A DNA stretch of 64,000 nucleotides from Gordius sp. MW1 (Eukaryota > Nematomorpha > Gordioida > Gordea > Gordiidae). The stretch spans positions 4,464,001 through 4,528,000 of the forward strand of contig OZ038529.1 of NCBI GenBank assembly GCA_964036665.1, read 5' to 3'. Positions 57,501 through 64,000 of this stretch are shown here, piece by piece (the first letter of the stretch is position 1; every line of letters starts with the position of its first letter). The notes below the pieces were generated by a model, which saw only the letters and a program-made list of their open reading frames with translations, was not told the DNA's origin and searched no databases. A program made the position numbers and the translations under genes.

Positions 57501-60500
57501 AATTTTTAAATGTTTTTGAATGAATGTGAAGAATATTTATAACTCTAATATACGTCTTAGATATGTGTAAAACTTAAATTTCACAATTTTTTCGATATTC
57601 TTTCTATATTAAAAAACAATGAAACTGAAGTCCTAAAAGTAGAGCTTAAAATGATATATTATAAGCTAAATACATCAACCTTTCATTAAGAAATATTGAT
57701 TTAGGTTTGGAACAAGTCTTTTCATATATACGCTATGTTTCAAATCTTATATATTTGTAACTTTAAATTAAGATTTCCGTAAATTTAGAAAATATCGCAC
57801 TTTGGAAATAAAAACTATATAGAACAGGCATAGCCAGCACATTGGAATTAGGTTTTTTTTTGAAATTATAGCCTAACTTTTAACAAACGTCAACAAAATT
57901 TTTGATTTAGGGGGGGGGGCAGTCGCCTCTCCTTGCCCCCCCCCCTCCGGTTACGCCCATGGAAAAGCTTAAATATATTTATTGCTCATTATTATTAGGT
58001 ACAATGACACTCTAGCTCTATCCGCTAATGCAAGTTATCGAGGCAAGGTAACCACGCATTTAATAGCTTCCACCCCCTCGGGCCAAAAATATGATGCCGC
58101 CATCAATTTTAATCAACAAAACCCTGATTCTACCGTTAAAATCCTAAAACCCGATTGGTTGCTGGAATGTTTTAAAGCTGGAAAAAATATTTCTGACGTG
58201 GAATTTAGTTGGATTTCTCTGGAAAAAACGATGGAAATCGTGGAAAATGGTATTAATATCGTGGGCAATAAGGATTTTAGTCATTGTAGCGTAGGAATAA
58301 GCTTGCTAAACGAGCTAGAAATTGAAAGGCCAGCCTTTCCTATTAAGGCTATCGAAAAAGAAGTTAATGCTTTTGAAGATTTGGGTAAATAATTGTATTT
58401 ACAATTTACCATGCACATTTTTAAATTTTTTAAAATTACATGCCAAAATATATTGAATTAATGAGCCAACATAAATACATGGGCCTAGCCAGGGGGAGGC
58501 AGCGGGTGCCCCCCTCTAAATCCAAGAATTATTTAAAACCGCATATAGTTATGGTTAAATCAAAAAAATGTCATTTTTCTAAATCATTATTGCCCGCCTC
58601 TATTTCCCATCTTGGCTACGCCCATGCATAGTCCATGGATTCAAATTGTATTGGATAGTGCTTAGATTCATAATACTTTGTTGAAGCATCGGGTGGTAAA
58701 TATATTTTTCAACATTTTTTTTTGTGTATTCCACAATTATACAACTATTCTAATATTTCACAAAGATATGACTCCGACGAATGGTGAAGAATGGAATGAG
58801 GTAATATATTTACTTTTTCAAAGTGATTAAACTGCTTAAATATGTTATAGTTTAACTTTTCAGGTTTGGGTTTACTTATAAAATTTAATGCCTCTCCTGC
58901 ATGTTTGTTGCGAATTAACTTTATTTTTTAATATTCAACCATGTATTTTTTGGGTTGTCTCTCTCTATATTTTGGTGTGGTAAATAGTAGTGCTGTAAAA
59001 ACGGCTGGGTCTTGTTTGGTCGACCCCTGGTTTTAGTCGACTAAACCTAAACAGATAAAAGTTTTTTGGTCTGTATTTCTTAGTCGACCTGTAAGCATAT
59101 CTAAATTTGAAAAACAGATAGGTCGACTAAACAAAACCCAGCCCTTTTTACAGCACTAGTAAATAGCATTTATGAAACTAGTTGTAGTTACTGTCAATCC
59201 TTGTAGTTTAAAAGCGGTAAGGTTGAATTGATGAAGTGAGTACAAGGAATAGCACTTCGGGCTGATGTAGTTCATCTTCGGGAAATTAAATATATCTCTA
59301 ATTTTAAAAAATTTTAATAGGACCCTTCGCCGCCGAGTGCTAGCGAATTCCCAGCTGCACCAACTATTGGCCAAAGGAATTATTCATCCAACGACAAAAC
59401 TCCCGTCAATAAACAGCCTTCCTTCCTGGATCCCAATAAATCATTTCGCCCATCCTTCCAAATTGATGTAAGAAGTAGTGTTGCAAAAATGGCTGGGTTT
59501 TGTTTGGTAAACCTTTGGTTCAACTGAGACTAACCGCCGACTCTGGTATGTTTTTCAAATTTTGACTAAGCCTAGAGGTTGACTAAACATAAACAGACCA
59601 AAAGTCGACCAAACAAAACCCAACCATATTTACAACATTAGTAAGAAGCATATGAAAAACGATGTCGAATTATTTTATTTGTAAAAGTTAAAAAAATGAT
59701 AATTTATATATAATTTTTATTGAATACTAGCTGACCCGGCAAACGTTGATTTGCCATATTTAAAATATTTAAAAAAAAAATTAAAAAATGTAAATAAGAA
59801 AATTTAAAACTACCAAAAAAAAATTTAAAAACTCAACTAAACGAAAAATAACAAATAATTGATATTTTTAAGGGTGGTTAAAAACACAAAATTTTACCTC
59901 AATAATGTTCGAATTCAAATTTTCACGAAGCAAATTTTTTTTAAGTCAAATTTACCTATAATCAAAAAAAAATATCGCGCCTGGCCTTTATGATAAAATA
60001 TAAACAAAAGGCGGATACGGATACGCATATAGGTTATTTAACGAAAAATAACAAATAATTGATATCTTTAAGGGTGGTTAAAAACACAAAATTTTACCTC
60101 AATAATGTTCGAATTTAAATTTTCATGAAGCAAATTTTTTTATGTCAAATTTACCTATAATCATGGGCGTAGCCAGGTTTTGGATTAGGGGGGGGGCAAA
60201 ACGTTTAAAAGTTCAATTAGAGGGGGGCAAAACATAAATTTTTTAAATTTTTCAATGTTTTTGCATTGAAAAAAATTTGGTTTCGCAAATTAGGGGGGGG
60301 GGGGGGCAGCCGAGGATTTCAATACAAAAACCCTTAAAAATTAAAAAAAATTATGTTTTGCCCCACCCCCTAATTAGCCAGGCAGGCGGGGGCAGGGGGC
60401 GCGGCTGCCCCCCCCCCCCCCCTATTTGAACTTAACTCCATTAATACAGATGCTTATTAGCGAATTTACACAAAAATAAAAGATCACTGTGGAAATCGTC

Positions 60501-63500
60501 AAATCTAACACGATTTCCATACACGGATCAATGCCATCCAATTAGATTTTAACGCGTTTTCTTTTTAATATTTTATTTACCAATGTATTTTACCCATGTG
60601 ATTATTAGAATAAACTACTATTTGTTTAAAAAAAAATTGTTTTGGTAAAAAAAAATTTAAATTACGGTTGCATGAAAATTTTTGGATAGTCGAGACCTTT
60701 TTTTTTTTTGCTCTCAGGAAAATTGTTGGGTAGTCAAGACCTTTTTTTTTAATCTGCCCCCCCCCCCCTAATTCAAAACCTAGCTACGCCCATGGATATA
60801 TCAACATTTATTGGCACTTTGTTAAAAGTATTTTCATTTTTCTCCTTGTTTAACGTGCAAAAAATGACAAAATTAGATTTTTTAATTTATTTAGCCACGC
60901 AGGAGGGGGGGGGGACACGACCGTCCTATAATAATAATAATAATTGAAGCAAAAAATGGCTTTGATAGTGCGTAAAATGTTTTCATTTACCGCAACACAT
61001 GCCTACTGCATTTATCACCAGACTACCTACACGATAGTAGATAGATAAGATACGCAGCAGTACGTGATGAGGGCAGGGCGTTTGATTGACGTTCGAAACA
61101 GCGTCAAAACGCATAAAACCCAATATCTCAAAAACTACTCGACCGATTTGGCTGGAACATATATTAAAACACGCTCCGGAGTGGCGGGAATAAACTGTGA
61201 AATTTTGAGCCAAATCGGTCTGGTAGTTCTCCAAAAAAGTTGGCGCCATACATATATATATACACACATAGTTTCATTTTTATATATAAGATTATATGGA
61301 AATATATGAGGGAGTATTTACCAATTGAGATGCATTTGTTTATCATTAAGGCTAAATGAAGGCATACTGGAGGCTTTGTTTTTAAAACAAAAGGCCCACG
61401 GTAAATCCCGCTTACAATTATTTCTTTCATTATAATAATAAAATATTAAATCGTTAAGACACGGATGTCAGGTCTAAACAGCTGAGCCTCACTTCTAGTC
61501 TAATGTCTAAAATGAAGTTGGCCACACCAAGTGTGACAAACACCTATAGGATATTTTTATCTATAATTAAAACTTAGAGTTATGAATTATGGTAAATTTA
61601 AGATGGGCAAACCCGTGCAAAGTAATTGTGTTTTCTAAACATTTTTTTTTAACTTTTTACCTAAATGTCATATAAATACGTATGACGGAATAGGATGCGC
61701 TACTAAGCGCATAATAATCATCAAATTTGAAAATATATCTTCACTTTTTACACAATTGATATAATTTGACTACAGGATGCCATGGAGTCCCTTAATAAAT
61801 TGGATAATTCACCGTTGTACGCCACCCACAAGAGACGTTCTAGCTTACCGCTGTCACAAATGTTTTATGAAAAAGCATCTAAAACCCTGAAACTCATGGC
61901 AGAAGTAATGGGGTGGTTTGTAGTGTTGTAAAAACGGCTGGGTTTTGTTTAGTCGACCAAACATTGGTCTCCAAAAAACCTTTGGTTTGAACCCAGCCGT
62001 TTTTACAACATTAGTGCTTTGACAAAATTATTGGAATACACATTTGTTTTAAAATTGATGAATCGTTATACGGCTCAGAAACTCATATAGCTAATTATAA
62101 TGTAAGGAATTTTGTGGCCTTTTTAAAGTCTTTGTTAATGCTTTCATAGACTGCTTAGACTAAATAGCTTACTGATGTCATATGTTTCATATGGTAAAAT
62201 GTGTACAATTAAATACACCATTTTGAATTTAACTATCTCCCACGTCTTTCTGCCATGTACCCGATGGTAAAACAGAAAAGTGAATTTATCCTCCTCGTTA
62301 GTTAATAAATAAAATAGCATGTTAATAAATGATTATTTAATAAAATGTAGAAGACACTCAATTGCCTTAACATCACATTATCACAGTATTTTTATTTTTA
62401 TGAATTTCGTAAATGATATAAATTTTAAAATGCTGTTTTTAATGTTGAACTAGTTCTACGTTTCCTTTTACGTTTTCAAAACACTTTAATGAAATTGATG
62501 TTTATTTGTGTACATTTCAAAATGTCGGAAAAACGGTACACTTATTCAAAGTTGATGAGCAGTCTATCTAGTCTATGTGCTTTATTGAAGTAAATATCTT
62601 TTTTCAACCCTAAAGTTGTTAATAGAGTTAATTATTGGTATGTATTGAAGTTTACTAAATTTATAGGTACGATTTAATTGCTATTTTTATAAGACTATAA
62701 ATTTTTTTACCTATGATACCATAATTTAAAATTTTATCAAAATATATAATAGACGATGTCTTGGTAATAATATTTTTAGAAGTCTCCATGTAAAAAACCA
62801 AGCACACCCAAAGAAAGATTAGCGGCGAACTTCAAGAGTAAAGTTGGTAAAGAAAACGTGGATATTGCGTGTCAGGAATCAACGTTCCTCCCAGCTTCTG
62901 TAATAGGATCGGATGGTTCTTCACAAGATAGCAATTACGACTTTCAGCATCCAAAGGGCAGAATTGAAGTCAGAGAAGATAGCCTCAAATTCGCCCAAAA
63001 CACCAATAAAGTAGATTATTAACTATTACTAGTAAAATTTGTGATTAACTTATTTATATAGTTAATCACAAAACAATAATTGTCTTTACTTAAAGGAAAA
63101 CTTAGTTTCTTGAAATACGGAAACTTGATAATGTTTTGTATATTAAATTAAAGTTGATTAGAATAAAAACTTACTAGAGTTTTTAAATGGTCTAAATTTA
63201 AAAACATTTAAAGCTAAGGTCGATTATATGTGTAAGGTTTAAGAGCTTCATTTAACCTATTAATTTATATAAATCTATAAATTTCCATTAATCCATTCTT
63301 ATGAAATTTTGAAGAAATTATTTAGAATAAAATTAAACAAAATCAAATATAATAGAGTTTTTACGTTAAATAATTGCCGTAAAGTTGTTTTTTGATCAGA
63401 TGGAAAATAAAACCTGCATGTCTTTTCTCCAAATTATGTATTAGTAAGTTTTAATATATATACTTTATTAGTCCCAGGCTTCGGACTGTGCTCAGCGTTC

Positions 63501-63642
63501 GCCAAAAGTGTTGATTGGTCTCATAATAGCGGTTAGCAAAAAACTTTCGGTACATCAGCAATCCCTGAATCAAATAGCTAGGGATTTGGGGGCCGATATT
63601 AAATGGGTGTATGACAAATCGTGTACTCATCTAATATTTCAG
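49880..63642 (+). CDS. TOPBP1: TopBP1-like multi-BRCT protein, 3' part beyond window
   Basis: This is a scaffold for replication initiation and ATR checkpoint activation; it binds phosphorylated partners in the nucleus through BRCT repeats. I recover 19 phase-compatible exons: 49880-49975, 50014-50180, 50217-50349, 50422-50603, 50647-50774, 50865-50930, 51371-51589, 53092-53297, 54340-54747, 55100-55283, 55974-56129, 56192-56293, 56978-57350, 57999-58384, 58766-58800, 59321-59467, 61776-61904, 62780-63010 and 63478-63642, about 1,171 codons so far. Order along the protein: BRCT0-2, a Ser/Thr-rich linker, BRCT3, linker, a BRCT4/5-like pair, a long disordered linker, then the start of a BRCT7-like repeat. 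The early introns are 36-43 nt; later ones are large and carry MITEs. The start of the 55100 exon is uncertain (55090 is an alternative). Vertebrate proteins are about 1,500 residues, so two or three exons are probably missing on the right. Confidence 0.9.
51097..51230. mobile_element. CATGGGCGTA MITE with perfect duplication
   Basis: 134 bp, flanked by TTAAAAAA at 51089-51096 and 51231-51238. It lies in TopBP1 intron 6. The ends have drifted (CATGGGCATATCC, GCACCCATG). Confidence 0.88.
52653..52790. mobile_element. CATGGGCGTA MITE, left tip deleted
   Basis: The flanks CACAAGTG (52645-52652 and 52791-52798) are identical. The left tip is reduced to CTAGCCAGG; the right end is intact (CCTGGCTACGCCCATG). 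It contains G9 and C10-type runs and lies in TopBP1 intron 7. Confidence 0.88.
53092..55283 (+). CDS. TOPBP1: TopBP1 exons 8-10: BRCT3 with long insert
   Basis: The 53092-53297 exon is a Ser/Asp-rich linker ending LKGVS. The 54340-54747 exon continues IFCVGFSDQAINFLRG, starting a BRCT; THVMV and CYFVSEKWFFKSYYKR mark its later strands. Between them about 45 extra residues (acidic, with FERTEADLL) lengthen the domain compared with a normal BRCT of about 90 residues. The 55100-55283 exon is disordered and acidic (TEFPDMTMTESCLGEAE), perhaps a phosphorylation-rich linker. Donor 54747 (GTATAA) and the acceptor at 55098-55099 are the least certain splice sites in the gene. Confidence 0.75.
53352..53640. 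mobile_element. hAT-type MITE with GGGCCGGGC words, same site as neighbour
   Basis: It begins TAGAGACCAC and ends TGACCACTG, flanked by GTTCCTAC at 53344-53351 and 53641-53648. The next MITE starts directly after the right copy. It lies in TopBP1 intron 8. Confidence 0.78.
53649..53834. mobile_element. AACGGCTGGG-family hAT MITE
   Basis: It begins TAGTGTTGCAAAAATGGCTG and ends in TTTTACAACATTA, flanked by GTTCCTAC and GTTCATAC (7 of 8). It abuts the MITE at 53352-53640. The interior is imperfectly palindromic around GGTTGACC/GGTCGACC words. Confidence 0.85.
55302..55504. mobile_element. AACGGCTGGG-family hAT MITE
   Basis: Flanked by CTATGTAG at 55294-55301 and 55505-55512. It begins 18 nt after the donor at 55284 (TopBP1 intron 10). 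Confidence 0.9.
55974..58384 (+). CDS. TOPBP1: TopBP1 exons 11-14: BRCT4/5-like pair
   Basis: 55974-56129 is a Ser-rich linker. 56192-56293 opens a BRCT with KKFLFANKVFMLFGF. 56978-57350 continues KKRIDYVLCPAFFPPG and TLVTPLWLDLYV, the end of that repeat, then begins the next with GCRMCLTQIDEPARS and LISKLGAG. 57999-58384 completes it: VTTHLIASTPSGQKYDAA and KILKPDWLLECFKAGK. The acceptor at 56976-56977, CCGCTAG after a pyrimidine run, is the only phase-1 choice that keeps frame; the longer open frame upstream of it is not exon. Confidence 0.85.
57825..57961. mobile_element. CATGGGCGTA MITE, diverged
   Basis: Left end CAGGCATAGCC, right end GGTTACGCCCATG, with G10 and C10-type runs. No clear target duplication. 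It ends 37 nt before the acceptor of the 57999 exon. Confidence 0.75.
58478..58626. mobile_element. CATGGGCGTA MITE
   Basis: The ends are CATGGGCCTAGCCAGG and TTGGCTACGCCCATG. The flanks share only CATA. It lies in TopBP1 intron 14. Confidence 0.82.
58766..63642 (+). CDS. TOPBP1: TopBP1 exons 15-19: disordered linker and BRCT7 start
   Basis: 58766-58800 is a 35-nt micro-exon (MTPTNGEEWNE). 59321-59467, 61776-61904 and 62780-63010 encode Pro/Ser/Lys-rich sequence (PPSASEFPAAPTIGQ, THKRRSSLPLSQMFYE, KKPSTPKERLAANFKSK), the region where vertebrate TopBP1 has its ATR-activating segment; I could not identify that motif here. 63478-63642 encodes VLIGLIIAVSKKLS, IARDLGADIKWVYDKSCTHLI, the first half of BRCT7. 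From 59321 on, exons start and end in phase 0. The donor at 59468 coincides with a MITE target duplication. Confidence 0.85.
58988..59158. mobile_element. AACGGCTGGG-family hAT MITE with perfect duplication
   Basis: Begins TAGTGCTGTAAAAACGGCTG and ends TTTTTACAGCACTA. Flanked by GTAAATAG at 58980-58987 and 59159-59166. It lies in TopBP1 intron 15. Confidence 0.93.
59476..59640. mobile_element. AACGGCTGGG-family hAT MITE whose target duplication is a splice donor
   Basis: Begins TAGTGTTGCAAAAATGGCTG and ends TATTTACAACATTA. The 8-bp duplication is GTAAGAAG at 59468-59475 and 59641-59648. The left copy is exactly the first eight nucleotides of TopBP1 intron 16. Confidence 0.92.
59727..61291 (-). 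mobile_element. Non-autonomous Helitron, reverse orientation
   Basis: On the minus strand the 5' end at 61291 reads TCTTATATATAAAAATGAAA and the 3' end at 59727 reads GCAAACG-containing hairpin, then CTAG with T outside. It shares internal text with the copy at 17007-17961 (ATTATTATAGGACGGTCGTG). A segment of about 130 bp is duplicated at about 59836-59965 and 60040-60161. A composite CATGGGCGTA MITE is inside. It lies in TopBP1 intron 16. Confidence 0.85.
60162..60794. mobile_element. Composite CATGGGCGTA MITE array
   Basis: The outer ends CATGGGCGTAGCCAGG and CTAGCTACGCCCATG enclose 633 bp, far longer than single copies. The inside contains at least two sets of G-runs and C-runs (60186-60195, 60293-60306, 60405-60422, 60758-60770), so two or three copies are probably nested or recombined. 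The outer flanks do not match. Confidence 0.75.
61921..62013. mobile_element. AACGGCTGGG-family MITE, 93 bp, shortest copy
   Basis: Begins TAGTGTTGTAAAAACGGCTG and ends CCGTTTTTACAACATTA. The flanks GTGGTTTG and GTGCTTTG match 7 of 8. It begins 17 nt after the donor at 61905 (TopBP1 intron 17). Confidence 0.88.
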
Positions 63643-64000
63643 GTACATTATAATAAAAAAAGTTTTATTTATTGCTAAATTTTCCAAAATTTTTATTTTT
63701 GTCGTTGTGGAAATAGGAATATAAAATTTAATTCTTATTAGTATGAGTAATTTTGATTTAAAGACCTCGGATTGCAATTAAATTAATTTATAATTTTTCC
63801 TTGCTAATTATTTATTGATTATTTTTTTATGGTATTCTTTATGAAATTAGTAAAAAATGTTTTAAAAAAATAGGAAAACAAATTCTGGTCTATCCCATGA
63901 TAATCGCGAATCATTTTTTATAAGATAGAAAATCGGCATTACTATTCGTAATTATAATTTAATAGCAAGAATTTTTTCAAATATTTATAATACCTAACCT

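Overview
This is AT-rich animal nuclear DNA: GT-AG introns, several multi-exon genes and a very dense load of DNA transposons. I reconstructed exon chains by hand, requiring intron phases to agree at each junction. The gene families are an arthropod/protostome-type laccase-like multicopper oxidase, TopBP1, heparan-sulfate C5-epimerase, Ig-domain surface proteins and a BTB protein. They point to an invertebrate, probably a protostome and possibly an arthropod. I cannot name the species. Introns are bimodal: some are only 36-43 nt, others reach several kb and are full of transposons.

Layout. 1-3.4 kb (+): a tandem duplication, an intronless BTB/T1-like gene and a two-exon lysine-rich gene of unknown function. 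3.9-9.8 kb (-): a complete three-exon D-glucuronyl C5-epimerase (517 codons) with one 38-nt intron and one 4.2-kb intron holding a hAT element with perfect target-site duplications. 10-21.7 kb: a transposon graveyard with a degraded RTE-type LINE, an old Helitron carrying a decayed HUH/Rep gene and nested Helitron ends, a ~0.9-kb palindrome and a tandem duplication. 21.7-28.9 kb (-): nine exons of a multi-Ig protein ending in a hydrophobic C-terminus. 29.6-31.7 kb: a hAT with a pogo-like MITE inside it, then a ~387-bp AAAT microsatellite. 31.8-40.3 kb (-): a multicopper oxidase of at least nine exons with all four copper motifs; one junction and the first exon are unresolved. 42.3-44.2 kb and 45.4-49.6 kb: two hAT elements, the second with an RTE LINE inserted inside it. 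49.9-63.6 kb (+): 19 exons of a TopBP1-like gene that runs off the right edge.

Many mobile elements have 8-bp target-site duplications and are hAT-type. Two MITE families dominate. One has CATGGGCGTA ends and long G/C tracts. The other has ends near GTTGTAAAAACGGCTGGG and clusters in TopBP1 introns; one copy there uses a splice donor as its target site. Several larger hATs carry family-specific short subterminal repeats (GATCG, CCCGAA, TCTCG, GTGCGCGCAC, GGGCCC types).

The host genes do not form one pathway; they look like unrelated neighbours. The strongest novelty is in the transposon biology and in the divergent Ig and oxidase genes. I saw no bacterial-type system, CRISPR array, tRNA or rRNA.
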